A stretch of 64,000 nt of DNA, from the NCBI RefSeq assembly GCF_006546835.1, contig NZ_VICB01000004.1, positions 310,001 through 374,000 of the forward strand. Reading direction: 5' to 3'. Origin of the DNA: Actinomyces johnsonii. Lineage in GTDB: Bacteria; Actinomycetota; Actinomycetes; Actinomycetales; Actinomycetaceae. The notes under the pieces were generated by a model that searched no databases, was not told the DNA's origin, and saw nothing but the letters and a program-made list of their open reading frames with translations. Below, piece by piece: positions 29,820-38,851 of the stretch. The position numbers and the translations under genes are program-made. How positions within the stretch are numbered: position 1 is the first letter of the stretch; every line of letters starts with the position of its first letter.

Positions 29820-30614
29820 ATGACTACTCCCGCCGCCGCCATCGTGGCGCTCACCGTCCTCGTGCTGCTCGCCCTGGCGCTCTCGCTCAAGATCATCACC
29901 CAGTACGAGCGGGGCATCGTCTTCAGACTGGGGTGCCTGCGGCCCGTCTACGAGCCCGGCCTACACCTGGTCGTCCCCTTCCTCGAGCGCCTGGTAAGGG
30001 TTGACACCCGAGTGGTCACCCTGACCATCCCTCCCCAGGAGGTCATCACGGAGGACAACGTGCCGGCGCGTGTCAACGCCGTTGTCCTGTTCAATGTCAC
30101 CGACCCGGTCAAAGCCGTCATGGCGGTGGAGAACTACGCGATCGCCACCTCCCAGATCGCCCAGACCACACTGAGATCCGTCCTCGGGCGGGTCGACCTG
30201 GACACCGTGCTCGCCCACCGCAGCGCCCTGAACGCCGACCTGCGCGACATCATCGAGAAGCTCACCGAGCCCTGGGGCGTGGAGGTCAGCGTCGTCGAGA
30301 TCAAGGACGTCGAGATCCCCGAGCAGATGCAGCGGGCCATGGCCCGTGGGGCCGAGGCCGAGCGCGAGCGCCGCGCCAAGATCATCAATGCCCGCGGTGA
30401 GCTCCAGGCTTCCGAGGAGCTGCGCCAGGCGGCGGACACGCTCTCGAAGTCACCGGCTTCCCTCCAGTTGCGCTACCTGCAGACCCTCTTGGAGCTCGGC
30501 GCCGACCAGAACTCCACGGTCGTCTTCCCCCTCCCGATGGACATCATCGGTCCGCTTCTGGAGCGTTTCAGGGCCGAGGCCGGTCTGCCGGGCGCAGACG
30601 AGGACGGCGAATGA
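29820..30614 (+). CDS. Slipin (stomatin-like SPFH/Band 7 protein)
   Basis: SPFH-domain membrane scaffold. From the ATG at 29820 (GAAGGA site upstream) the protein has 264 residues: an N-terminal TM helix (~8-26), then the Band 7 domain beginning YERGIVFRLGCLRPVYEPGLH and running through VDTRVVTLTIPPQEVITEDNVP to VEIKDVEIPEQMQRAMARGAEAERERRAKI, and a short C-terminal amphipathic tail. Slipins form oligomeric rings in membrane microdomains and are often paired with NfeD proteases, none of which is seen here. Being last in the norB operon it may stabilise the membrane enzyme. It overlaps the convergent rarD gene by 47 nt. Confidence 0.9.
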   Translation: MTTPAAAIVALTVLVLLALALSLKIITQYERGIVFRLGCLRPVYEPGLHLVVPFLERLVRVDTRVVTLTIPPQEVITEDNVPARVNAVVLFNVTDPVKAVMAVENYAIATSQIAQTTLRSVLGRVDLDTVLAHRSALNADLRDIIEKLTEPWGVEVSVVEIKDVEIPEQMQRAMARGAEAERERRAKIINARGELQASEELRQAADTLSKSPASLQLRYLQTLLELGADQNSTVVFPLPMDIIGPLLERFRAEAGLPGADEDGE

Positions 30615-31578
30615 GCTGGTGCACGGCGTCGCCGATGAAGACCGCGACCGCCGTCCACACCAGCACCATGGCCGCCCAGCGGGCTGGCGGGATCTGCTCG
30701 TGGAAGACAGCCCAGGCCAGGAGGAACTGGATGGTCGGGGCGATGTACTGCCCCATCCCCACAACCGACAACGGCACGCGCCGTGTTCCGGCGGCGAAGA
30801 GCAGCAGGGGTACGGCCGTCACGGGCCCTGCCACGCAGAGCAGCGCCATGATCTGCCAGCCCTGGCCGGGGGCCTGCCAGGCCGACTGCCCCTGCCAGGC
30901 CAGGTGGCTCAGGTAGAACAGGGCGATAGGCGTCACGACGGCGCTCTCCACCGTCAGCCCGGTTAGGGCGTCCACCTCGGGCCCGATCCGTTTCTTGACC
31001 AGCCCGTACAGGGCGAAGGAGAAAGCCAGGGCCAGGGAGATCCACGGCAGCGAGCCCTGGAGCACCACCAGAAGCGCCACGGCGGTACTCGCCAGCGCGA
31101 TTGAGACCCGGTGGACGGGGCGCAGCCGCTCGCGCAGGACCAGCGAAGCCAGGGCGACCGTCACCAGCGGGTTGATGAAGTAACCCAGGGCGGCGTCTGC
31201 CGTGCGCGCGGTGTTGACGCCGTAGACGTAGACGAGCCAGTTGACCGAGACCAGCAGGCCCGAGACGACCAGCGCTCCGAGCAGTCGGGGCGTGCGGCAG
31301 ACGCGGGCCAGACTCGCCCAACGGCGGCGCGCGGCGATGAGCGCCAGACAAGTTCCCAGGGTCCACACGATCCGGTGACCGATGATCTCCACACTGCCGG
31401 CCGCGGACAACAGGTGGAAGTAGAGGGGGAAGACGCCCCACAGGGTGTAGCAGCCGATGACCAGGGCCATCCCGGCCCCGTCGAGCCCCGCCGATGCCGG
31501 CTCCCGGACTGCTGCGGGAGTACCTGGAGCGCTGGTGGGTTCGGGATCCGAGGATGGTGCGGTGGGGGAGGAGCTCAT
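30568..31578 (-). CDS. rarD: RarD-type EamA family transporter
   Basis: Drug/metabolite transporter superfamily member with about ten TM helices in two EamA halves, 336 residues. Recognisable RarD features are CYTLWGVFPLYFHLL (~43-57), EIIGHRIVWTL, SVNWLVYVYGVNTARTADAALGYFINPL (~112-138) and the second-half GMGQYIAPTIQFLLAWAVFHEQ. The substrate is not established; E. coli RarD is annotated as chloramphenicol-sensitivity protein. The N-terminal ~35 residues are a polar Pro/Ser-rich tail. The 3' end overlaps the slipin gene on the other strand by 47 nt. Confidence 0.9.
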   Translation of the reverse strand: MSSSPTAPSSDPEPTSAPGTPAAVREPASAGLDGAGMALVIGCYTLWGVFPLYFHLLSAAGSVEIIGHRIVWTLGTCLALIAARRRWASLARVCRTPRLLGALVVSGLLVSVNWLVYVYGVNTARTADAALGYFINPLVTVALASLVLRERLRPVHRVSIALASTAVALLVVLQGSLPWISLALAFSFALYGLVKKRIGPEVDALTGLTVESAVVTPIALFYLSHLAWQGQSAWQAPGQGWQIMALLCVAGPVTAVPLLLFAAGTRRVPLSVVGMGQYIAPTIQFLLAWAVFHEQIPPARWAAMVLVWTAVAVFIGDAVHQLIRRPRLRPADRPRP

Positions 31579-31778
31579 TGTGATCTGTTCCTGATCCGTT
31601 CGCGCTCGGGGGATGGCGACGATGTCTGCGCCATCGCTCCGCGTAGCATAGTGAAGTGCACTGGACAGCCTCGGAAGGGCTCGCTCTTCTGCGGGCGAGG
31701 ACGGTGCGCCGATCGGTCACGATCGCTCAGTCCGGGACCTCGCAGACCCGGCGCCCCCGCACGTGAAGGAGCCCCGCC

Positions 31779-32273
31779 ATGGCCGACGCCGCCCGCGCCC
31801 GCAAGGTCGCCGACCGCATTCATGAGACCGTCGCCCGCCTCCTGCAGGGGCGCATCAAGGACCCGCGCCTGGGCTTCGTCACCATCACCGATGTCCGCGT
31901 CACCGGTGACCTGCAGCAGGCCACCATCTTCTACACCGTCTACGGCAGCGACGAGGAGCGCGAGGAGACGGCCAGGGCACTGCGCTCGGCCAAGGGCCTC
32001 ATCCGCTCCGAGGTGGGCAAGGCACTGGGAATCCGCCTCACCCCATCCCTGACCTTCCAGCTCGACGCCCTGCCCACGACCGCCAAGACCCTCGAAGACG
32101 CCCTGGCCCAGGCCCGCGTGCGCGACGCCCAGATCGCCAAGGCCGCCGAGGGCGCCACCTATGCGGGCGAGGCCGACCCCTACCGCCACGACGACGAAGA
32201 TACGACCGAGGCCGACGAGGATGACGAGCAAACGACCGTTCAGGAGCCCGCCCTGGGCGCCGAGGGCCTGTGA
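31779..32273 (+). CDS. rbfA: 30S ribosome-binding factor RbfA
   Basis: Single KH-domain protein that binds the free 30S subunit and supports 16S rRNA 5' processing and cold adaptation. The 164-residue sequence shows [20 protein letters not shown] (~13-32), [22 protein letters not shown] and [26 protein letters not shown], all standard RbfA blocks; the C-terminus is an acidic tail. A GAAGGAG ribosome-binding site precedes the ATG. Its stop overlaps the truB GTG by 4 nt. Confidence 0.95.
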   Translation: MADAARARKVADRIHETVARLLQGRIKDPRLGFVTITDVRVTGDLQQATIFYTVYGSDEEREETARALRSAKGLIRSEVGKALGIRLTPSLTFQLDALPTTAKTLEDALAQARVRDAQIAKAAEGATYAGEADPYRHDDEDTTEADEDDEQTTVQEPALGAEGL

Positions 32274-33403
32274 GCGTGCCCGAACGCTCTGAGCCGGCAG
32301 GGGATGGCAACCGGGACATGCGCCGGCGCCGCCCCGATGTCGCCCGCGGCGCTGCCACGGCTGCCGACGGAGTCCTCCTGGTGGACAAGCCCCGGGGACT
32401 GACCAGCCACGACGTCGTCGGCGTGACTCGGCGCCTGGCCGCCACTCGCAAGGTGGGCCACGCCGGCACCCTCGACCCCATGGCCACCGGTCTGCTGGTC
32501 CTGGGCATCGGGCGCGCCACCCGCTTCCTCACCTACCTGGTGGGAGCGGACAAGACCTACGAGTCCACCATCCGCCTCGGGATGGAGACCACCACCGAGG
32601 ATGCCGAGGGCCAGGTCATCGTCGCTCGCGGTTGCCGGATCGACGACCTGATCGAAGGCCGCCTGCAGGAGGCGCTGGCGAGTCTAACCGGGCGGATCCA
32701 ACAGGTGCCCAGTGCCATCTCGGCCATCAAGGTCAACGGTGTGCGCGCCTACAAGCGGGTCCGCGACGGCCAGGACGTCGAGCTGGAGGCCAGGCCCGTC
32801 ACCATCCATGAGCTGCGGCTGACCGGAGAGCCCCGCCAGGCTGGTGTCGACCTCCCCGGCGCCGCGGCAGGAGACGCCTCAGCGGACGCCGAGGACGGAG
32901 TCGGGGGCGAGGTCCAGGTCGTGGATCTCGATGTCGTGGTCTCTTGCTCGTCGGGCACCTACGTGCGCGCCCTGGCCCGGGACCTGGGCCGGACCCTGGG
33001 GTGCGGCGCGCACCTGATCGCGCTGCGGCGCACCGGCGTCGGCCCCTTCGACGTCGGTCAGGCCCACACCCTGACGGCGCTGTCCGAGCAGGTCGAGACC
33101 GACGCCGCTACTCCTGATCCGCGCGGAGTCACCACAGTCCCCTTGGAGGAGGTGGCCCGGCGCTGCTTCGAGCGGCTGGACCTCACCGAGGCCGAGGCCC
33201 GTGGACTGCGGTTCGGCCAGCCCCTCGACGTCGCGGCTTTGGAGCGGGCCCAGTCGCCTGTGGGCAATACGGTTCCGGTTGCCTCCAAGGAGGCTCCGGG
33301 GCAGCGGGTCGTCGCCGGATTCGCCCCCGATGGGCGACTCGTGGCACTGTTGACGCCTCGAGGCTCGCGCGCCCGCCCGGTCCTGGTCCTCGACCCGGCC
33401 TGA
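32270..33403 (+). CDS. truB: tRNA pseudouridine(55) synthase TruB
   Basis: Makes pseudouridine 55 in the T-loop of tRNAs. The catalytic aspartate is Asp69 in [21 protein letters not shown], preceded by [15 protein letters not shown]; later blocks [39 protein letters not shown] and [14 protein letters not shown] match the family. The 377 aa length exceeds the ~310-aa average because of an N-terminal polar tail (~30 aa) and an insertion near residues 180-205; a C-terminal PUA-like domain is likely. Coupled to rbfA by a GTGA overlap. Confidence 0.95.
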   Translation: MSVPERSEPAGDGNRDMRRRRPDVARGAATAADGVLLVDKPRGLTSHDVVGVTRRLAATRKVGHAGTLDPMATGLLVLGIGRATRFLTYLVGADKTYESTIRLGMETTTEDAEGQVIVARGCRIDDLIEGRLQEALASLTGRIQQVPSAISAIKVNGVRAYKRVRDGQDVELEARPVTIHELRLTGEPRQAGVDLPGAAAGDASADAEDGVGGEVQVVDLDVVVSCSSGTYVRALARDLGRTLGCGAHLIALRRTGVGPFDVGQAHTLTALSEQVETDAATPDPRGVTTVPLEEVARRCFERLDLTEAEARGLRFGQPLDVAALERAQSPVGNTVPVASKEAPGQRVVAGFAPDGRLVALLTPRGSRARPVLVLDPA

Positions 33404-33480
33404 GACGCGACGGATGGAGACCACCAGGTCCTCCGGCGCGAGCGGATACCCAATATGAGCGTTCCTTCCAAGGAGGCATG

Positions 33481-33783
33481 ATGAGCCAGACCGGTGGATG
33501 CGGCTGCGGATGTGGCGGTCACGGCAAGCAGAGCGAGCAGGACGAGCGGGCGGCCGCTCCCGCGGTTGCCCAGCCCCTGGGCGAGGGCTATCGGCCGGAG
33601 CCCGTGCAGGCCTCCCCAGAGGCCGTGGACGCCGTCGCCATTGCCGCCGCGGTGACGACCGCGCTGGGTGGGGCCGCTCCGCAGGGCGTCACCCCCGGGC
33701 ACAGGGCCGGTAACCTATTGGGCCTGCGCGACATCTCCGCCCCGGCCTCAACCGGTGGCGGCTGCGGCTGCGGCGGCCACTGA
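33481..33783 (+). CDS. Small protein with Cys-Gly-His motifs at both ends
   Basis: Predicted 100-residue protein whose N-terminus carries GGCGCGCGGH and whose C-terminus ends GGGCGCGGH, with an Ala/Val-rich, largely helical middle. The paired CGCGGH motifs suggest metal or cluster binding. The AGGAGG ribosome-binding site ends at 33476, so the second ATG (33481) has better spacing than the first (33478, 1 nt). It lies 77 nt after truB and is convergent with the ABC transporter genes. I do not recognise the family. Confidence 0.72.
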   Translation: MSQTGGCGCGCGGHGKQSEQDERAAAPAVAQPLGEGYRPEPVQASPEAVDAVAIAAAVTTALGGAAPQGVTPGHRAGNLLGLRDISAPASTGGGCGCGGH

Positions 33784-33793
33784 ACCCGGCGCG

Positions 33794-34600
33794 TCACACA
33801 CTGCGACGCTGGAGGGCCTCGGTGACGGTGACCAGGCGCGCGGGAGCCTCCGTTTCCCGGTAACGTCCCAGGCGGAGATCTTCCTCGATCCGGCCGTCCA
33901 CGAGCACCAGGACTCGGTCCGCCCTGGCCGCCACCTGGGCGTCATGGGTGACCATGACGAGGGTCGTCCCCGAGGCATGCACCTCGCCGAGCAGGTCGAG
34001 TATCTGCAGCGCGGTGGCTGAGTTGAGCGCGCCGGTGGGCTCGTCGGCGAAGACGATCCCGGGGTCGTTGATCAGCGCCCTGCAGATGCCTGCCCGCTGG
34101 AGCTGGCCGCCGGAGACCTCGGTGACGCCGCTGGCGGCTAGCTCGGCGATCCCCATGCGCTCCATGAGCTCCTTTCCGCGCGCCGTGATCTCGGGGCGCG
34201 GATGCAGACCCGCCAGGAACCCGGGCAGGACGATGTTGTCTAGCAGGCACAGAGTGGCCATGAGGTGGGCCTGCTGGAAGACGAAGCCGAAATGCGTCAG
34301 CCGCAGTGCCGCCAGCTCCTTCTCGCTCAAGGTGGTCATTTCGGTGTCTCCCAGGAGCACCGAGCCGTCTGTGGGACGATCCATTCCACTCAGACAGTGC
34401 AGGAGCGTTGACTTCCCGGAGCCGGAGGGCCCCATGATGGCGACGAACTGCCCTTGCTCGATGTCTAGATCAAGGTCCGTCAGGACCGGGGAGTCGTAGC
34501 TCTTGGACAGGCCACGGGCGCGAAGGGCAGGGCCCGCGGTCTCGGCCGGTTTCGCGCTCGCAGCGTTCGAGCGAGTGCTGGTCGGGTTCGAGGTGCTCAT
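33794..34600 (-). CDS. ABC transporter ATP-binding protein (MacB/LolD type)
   Basis: Cytoplasmic ATPase partner of the FtsX-like permease encoded upstream. Walker A is GPSGSGKST at residues 57-65, Q-loop FVFQQAH, signature VSGGQLQRAGI (usual LSGGQ with V), Walker B IVFADEPTGAL, and H-loop VMVTHD. The 268-residue protein has a ~25-residue polar N-terminal extension. It follows the permease gene by 10 nt on the minus strand, an exporter operon in permease-then-ATPase order. Confidence 0.93.
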   Translation of the reverse strand: MSTSNPTSTRSNAASAKPAETAGPALRARGLSKSYDSPVLTDLDLDIEQGQFVAIMGPSGSGKSTLLHCLSGMDRPTDGSVLLGDTEMTTLSEKELAALRLTHFGFVFQQAHLMATLCLLDNIVLPGFLAGLHPRPEITARGKELMERMGIAELAASGVTEVSGGQLQRAGICRALINDPGIVFADEPTGALNSATALQILDLLGEVHASGTTLVMVTHDAQVAARADRVLVLVDGRIEEDLRLGRYRETEAPARLVTVTEALQRRSV

Positions 34601-34610
34601 CGGTTCTCTC

Positions 34611-37007
34611 TCATTCGCCGGTGGTCAAGGTCGTGGACGGGGACATGGTGCGCAGGCGCCTGAGGGCCAGGGCGACTGCGCCGATGACGGTGGCCAGTAG
34701 TGCGCCCGGCAGGACTAGTCCCACTAGCCACGGGTTGGGGAGAAGCTGAAGATCGGGTGCTCCGCGAGAGGACATGGCCGCTCCGATCGCGGAGCCTCCC
34801 AATGTGAAGGTGCCCAGGAGTCCCAGAGCGATACCGGTCAGGGCCAGGACGCCGAAACGAATGAGGTACTGACCCGCGATGGCGCCCCTGGTGCAGCCCA
34901 GTGCGAGGAGGACGCCCAGCTGAGGCCTTTCCCTCGACACGATCAGGACCGTGAACAGGACGGTGATGAGGAAGGACAGTCCCAGTGCGATGGCGCAGGC
35001 CATCATGGTGATGCGGTGAACCTGGGAGCCGGTGGCCCCGAAGAACTGGGAGGCGTACTGGTTCATGCCGATCGCCTGGACGCCCGGGTACTTCTCGTTC
35101 AGGTCACGGGCGAAGGCGCTGGCCTGGTCCGTGGAGTGGGCATCGGCGTAGATGATCTGCCACAGCGCGGGGGCGCCGTCGTCGAAGGTGGCCTTGGTGG
35201 TCTTTCCGTTGTTGGTGATGTCCTGGTAGACGCCCGTGACCGTGAGTTCCTTGTTCCCGCCGGCGGTCTGCACGGTGACCGTGGATCCCTCCTTGGCTCC
35301 CGTGGCCTCGGCCTGGCTGTAGGACAGGGAGACCTCCTCGTCCGTGGTGGGACCGCGCCCGGAGATGTACTTCATGGGGAAGGCCTCATGGTTCCCGATA
35401 TCGATGATCACTGGCTCCCAGCCGCCACTGCTCGTAGACATCTTGTAGCTGCGGCGCAGCACTGTGGCATGCCGGGTGATACGGGGGTCGGAGTCGATCT
35501 CCTTCTCCACAGTGGTCAGATCCTGGACCCCGGTGCGCACGTCGATGCGCAGATCCGCCTGGCCGACTCCCAGGTAGGTGGCGACCTGCGGATTACTCAG
35601 GGTGGTGGAGACGTTGGTCGGCAGCACCATGGTGAAGGTGCACAGCGCCAGGACGCCGAGCAGCAGCGCGTTGGAGGGGCGCAGCGCCTCACGCGCGCCG
35701 AGCCACACCTGGACCGGAAGACGGCGCACGCCATTGAGCCTCCACCGCTGGCGACGCGGGCGTAGAGAGGCGCTGGTGCCGCTGCGCAGGGCCTCGATCG
35801 CCGAGATGCGCCCGATGCGTCGCAGGGACAGCCACGTGAAGCCGACGATGACCGCGGCCAGAACCAGCACCGCGAGAATGGGGATCCCCACGCTCCAGAT
35901 GGTCCTGGGCGGTGTGCCCAGGTAGAGAGTCGTGGGGGCCTCCAGCTGTGCCGCCAGGGGCTGGCCCGCCGCGTAGCCAACGATCGCTCCCACCGCTGAC
36001 AGGGCCAGGTACTTGAGCACGTAGAGGCGGCGTATCCGGCTCTGAGGCGCTCCGATGGCCTTGAGCACGGCGATCTGAGCCAGATCCGCCTCGATGGCCG
36101 CCAGCACTGTGTAGCGCAGCGCGAGTATGGCGACCGCGGCCAGCACGATCGCCACCACGAGGGCCACGGCCACAATGAGCATGGTGTTCAGGGAGTTCAT
36201 GAGTTGAATCATCGGGGAGCTGATGTTGACGCCGTTGCTGGGCAGGCCCGCTTCCTTATAGCTGTTGACGACGGGTCCGGGGCGGGCGCCGTCCGCCAGG
36301 TCGAACTCGAAGAGGTACTCGGGCTCGCTGATCTGCTGCTCCAGGGTGGAGAAGTCCTCGGGTGAGACCACCAGTCGCTTGGAGGGGATCATGGCGGCAT
36401 TCATCTGCGCGTCCCGCGCGAAGCCCACCACTTTCAGTGTTGTCGTCCTGCCCTCGGCGGTGACGGTAACGGTATCGCCGATGTCGACGTTGGTGTCTTC
36501 GATCGCCCGGTAGTGGACCGGCAGAACCACCTCGCCCGGACCCGGGTCCACGGGGTTGCCGTGATCGTCGAGCAGCAGGTCGAATCGTTTGGGGGCGGTG
36601 ACGAAGGCGGGCTCGGTGTAGGACTCGCTCTGGTTGCGGCCGTTAATCGTCAGCTCTTGGCGCGGTACTGGCAGGGTCTTGATCACCTGGTGGTCGGCGA
36701 CATCACTGCGAGCCTCAGCCCACTGGTCGACGGCCTGCAAGGTGTCGTCGTCGATCCGGCCGGTGTGCATCTGCACCAGGTCCGGTAGCTTGGCTCGTGT
36801 GGATAACCGGCTCGTTGCGGCGAGGCTGTCCACGACCAGGGACGTCCCGGCCGACATCAGTGTGGCCGCCAGCGCGATGAGGGCGGTCAAGGTGGCGGCC
36901 ACGACGGCGCCTCGCGCCAGGTCGGCCTTGAGCAGTCGCATCAGCATGGCATCGGCCTCCTTGAGGTCTTCGACTTCAGTCTTGCGTAGTCCTGGGAACG
37001 GATTCAT
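34611..37007 (-). CDS. FtsX-like ABC transporter permease
   Basis: Large 798-residue permease with an N-terminal TM helix (~34-56), a long extracytoplasmic MacB-like domain (~60-270), a first FtsX domain (three helices near residues 275-400), a fusion region, a second extracytoplasmic domain and a second FtsX domain at the C-terminus. LKAIGAPQSRIRRLYVLKYL and LLALGCTRGAIAGQYLIRFG are the two cytoplasmic coupling-helix regions. Such exporters move peptides, lipids or antimicrobials, or transmit mechanical signals; substrate unknown. Two inverted repeats overlap its promoter. Confidence 0.92.
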   Translation of the reverse strand: MNPFPGLRKTEVEDLKEADAMLMRLLKADLARGAVVAATLTALIALAATLMSAGTSLVVDSLAATSRLSTRAKLPDLVQMHTGRIDDDTLQAVDQWAEARSDVADHQVIKTLPVPRQELTINGRNQSESYTEPAFVTAPKRFDLLLDDHGNPVDPGPGEVVLPVHYRAIEDTNVDIGDTVTVTAEGRTTTLKVVGFARDAQMNAAMIPSKRLVVSPEDFSTLEQQISEPEYLFEFDLADGARPGPVVNSYKEAGLPSNGVNISSPMIQLMNSLNTMLIVAVALVVAIVLAAVAILALRYTVLAAIEADLAQIAVLKAIGAPQSRIRRLYVLKYLALSAVGAIVGYAAGQPLAAQLEAPTTLYLGTPPRTIWSVGIPILAVLVLAAVIVGFTWLSLRRIGRISAIEALRSGTSASLRPRRQRWRLNGVRRLPVQVWLGAREALRPSNALLLGVLALCTFTMVLPTNVSTTLSNPQVATYLGVGQADLRIDVRTGVQDLTTVEKEIDSDPRITRHATVLRRSYKMSTSSGGWEPVIIDIGNHEAFPMKYISGRGPTTDEEVSLSYSQAEATGAKEGSTVTVQTAGGNKELTVTGVYQDITNNGKTTKATFDDGAPALWQIIYADAHSTDQASAFARDLNEKYPGVQAIGMNQYASQFFGATGSQVHRITMMACAIALGLSFLITVLFTVLIVSRERPQLGVLLALGCTRGAIAGQYLIRFGVLALTGIALGLLGTFTLGGSAIGAAMSSRGAPDLQLLPNPWLVGLVLPGALLATVIGAVALALRRLRTMSPSTTLTTGE

Positions 37008-37013
37008 GTACTA

Positions 37014-37061
37014 ACCGACTGACGGTCGGTATCGAGAATAGACCGACGGTCGAAAACCGTC
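37014..37061 (-). promoter_or_regulatory. Tandem operators and promoter of the ABC exporter
   Basis: Two 17-nt inverted repeats with 5-nt centres: ACCGACTGACGGTCGGT (37014-37030) and GACGGTCGAAAACCGTC (37045-37061). Between them, read on the minus strand, is the -10-like hexamer TATTCT (37040-37035). A dimeric repressor, most likely of the TetR family, binding both would cover the start site and the -35/-10 spacer. No regulator gene adjoins the operon. Confidence 0.6.
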
Positions 37062-37239
37062 AAGGCGTGTCGGAGACCTCGAGGTCGCGCCCGGCGGTAC
37101 GGCCGTGGCAGGGTTGTCCCGCACGAGCGGCCGTCCCCGCCCTTTTGCGCCGGCGGGGGTGGCAGGTGCGAGTGCGGCCAGGAATGCGCAACAGGGACGC
37201 GAGGCGCCCCGCGGGCACACGAGAGCAGGGATATCGACA

Positions 37240-38265
37240 GTGGAGGTCTGGTACGGCGCCGAGCAGGTGCCAGCGAGCCTGAGCGCGCCGGGCGGAGTGG
37301 GCGCCGTGGTCACCATGGGCATCTTTGACGGCGTCCACCGCGGGCATCAAGCGGTCCTGGGACGCGTTGTCGAGCTGGCCGACGAGCTCGCTCGCGGCGG
37401 TGAACGGCCCCTGGCCGTGGCGGTCACCTTCGACCCGCACCCCCGCAGCGTCCACCGACCGGAGGTAGACCTGCCCCTCATCACCTCCCTGACCGACCGT
37501 CTCGCCTCACTGAACGACCTCGGCCTCGACGCGGTTCTGGTCATCACCTACACCCTCGACTTCGCCGCCCAGAGCCCCCAGGACTTCGTGCGCACCTGGC
37601 TGGAGGGGCTGCTCGGCGCCCGTGCGGTCGTCGTCGGGGACGACGTGCGCTTCGGATGCCGCAACTCCGGGGACGCCGCCACCCTGGAGGAGATCGGGCG
37701 GGCTGACGGCTTCGCGGTGGAGATCGTCTCCAAGATCCGCTCGGAGGAGGGACGGCGCTGGTCGTCGACCTGGATCCGCCAGTGCCTCAAGGACGGGAAC
37801 ATGGGCCAGGCGCGCCAAGTCCTGGGCCGCCCCCACCGCCTGCGCGGCGTCGTCGTGCGGGGGCTGCGCCGCGGACGCGAGCTGGGTTTTCCCACCGCCA
37901 ACCTGGAGGCCGCCACCGCCGGCGTCGTGCCGCCCGACGGCGTCTACGCCGGTTGGCTGGTGCGCGGAGGCGGCGCCGACGGAGGCGAGCAGCGGCTGCC
38001 CGCCGCCATCTCCATCGGCACCAACCCCACCTTCGACGACGTCCCCCGGCGAACGGTCGAGGCCCACGTCCTGGGGCGAGCCGACCTCAACCTCTACGGC
38101 GAGGAGGTCGGGATCGAGCTCGTCGAGCGTCTGCGCCCCATGCTGGCCTTCGACGGACTAGACCCGCTCCTGGTCCAGATGCGCGCTGACATCGAGGACA
38201 CCGCCCGGATCCTGGAGGTCCCGGTGCCCGAGCCGATCCGTCCCGAGGACGTCACCGCGCAGTAG
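37240..38265 (+). CDS. ribF: Bifunctional riboflavin kinase / FAD synthetase
   Basis: Makes FMN then FAD. The N-terminal nucleotidyltransferase domain has TMGIFDGVHRGHQ (~25-37), FDPHP and the GDDVRFGCRNSGD region with WSSTWIR; the C-terminal flavokinase domain has GRELGFPTANL, PPDGVYAGW and SIGTNPTF. GTG at 37240 was chosen because alignable sequence (VEVWYG) starts there and the 45 in-frame codons upstream are Arg/Ala-rich without family resemblance. Length 341 aa. In many actinobacteria ribF lies between truB and rpsO; here an exporter operon and a small gene intervene. Confidence 0.94.
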   Translation: MEVWYGAEQVPASLSAPGGVGAVVTMGIFDGVHRGHQAVLGRVVELADELARGGERPLAVAVTFDPHPRSVHRPEVDLPLITSLTDRLASLNDLGLDAVLVITYTLDFAAQSPQDFVRTWLEGLLGARAVVVGDDVRFGCRNSGDAATLEEIGRADGFAVEIVSKIRSEEGRRWSSTWIRQCLKDGNMGQARQVLGRPHRLRGVVVRGLRRGRELGFPTANLEAATAGVVPPDGVYAGWLVRGGGADGGEQRLPAAISIGTNPTFDDVPRRTVEAHVLGRADLNLYGEEVGIELVERLRPMLAFDGLDPLLVQMRADIEDTARILEVPVPEPIRPEDVTAQ

Positions 38266-38314
38266 CCGCTACCGCCGCGCCGGAGGATGCGGGGGAGCGC
38301 TCCGGCGCCGACGT

Positions 38315-38371
38315 GGGGCGCCGAGGGAGCAGCGCCCCGGCTCAGCCCCGGGATTGTGCCGGTTCGCACAA
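38315..38371 (+). promoter_or_regulatory. Hairpins between ribF and rpsO
   Basis: A 7-bp GGGGCGC/GCGCCCC hairpin (38315-38321 with 38332-38338) may terminate ribF transcription. It is followed by a separate perfect inverted repeat TTGTGC-N6-GCACAA (38354-38371) that could be an operator or part of the rpsO promoter. The rest of the 230-nt spacer holds only the rpsO leader. Confidence 0.35.
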
Positions 38372-38495
38372 AGACCGGCGCGGTTAGTGGGCGGCGGCGC
38401 TGGTATGGTTGGCGGGCCGTCGATCGGCCACGGATACCCCATGCCCGGGAGAACCTGCCCCGGCGCTCCGTGCAACGAGACCCGAAGGAGTCCGC

Positions 38496-38765
38496 ATGTC
38501 GGTTACCCCCGAGCGCAAGCAAGAGATCATCGCCGAGTACGCCACCCACGAGGGCGACACGGGCTCCCCGGAGGTCCAGGTCGCCATCCTCACCGAGCGC
38601 ATCTCCAACCTCACCGAGCACTTCAAGGGCCACACCCACGACCACCACTCGCGTCGCGGCCTCTACTTGCTCATCGGTAAGCGCCGTCGCCTCCTGGACT
38701 ACCTCATGAAGGAGGACATCGAGCGCTACCGCGCCCTCATCGCCCGCCTCGGCATCCGCCGCTGA
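38496..38765 (+). CDS. rpsO: 30S ribosomal protein S15
   Basis: Primary 16S rRNA-binding protein, 89 residues, the exact family length. Conserved blocks: [37 protein letters not shown] and [14 protein letters not shown]. The ATG at 38496 follows a GAAGGAG ribosome-binding site; in-frame upstream codons are not part of the protein. A strong hairpin terminates the gene. Confidence 0.98.
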   Translation: MSVTPERKQEIIAEYATHEGDTGSPEVQVAILTERISNLTEHFKGHTHDHHSRRGLYLLIGKRRRLLDYLMKEDIERYRALIARLGIRR

Positions 38766-38783
38766 GCGCGCTGACAGCCGCGA

Positions 38784-38827
38784 GCCGTGCGGCCCGGCTC
38801 CCCAGGACGGGAGCTGGGCCGCACGGC
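38784..38827 (+). terminator. Bidirectional terminator between rpsO and fucO
   Basis: 19-bp stem (38784-38802 with 38809-38827, one G-U wobble) with a 6-nt loop, 18 nt after the rpsO stop and 24 nt before the end of the convergent fucO gene. Confidence 0.8.
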
Positions 38828-38851
38828 GTTTACGGGGTGCCTCGCCCACAC

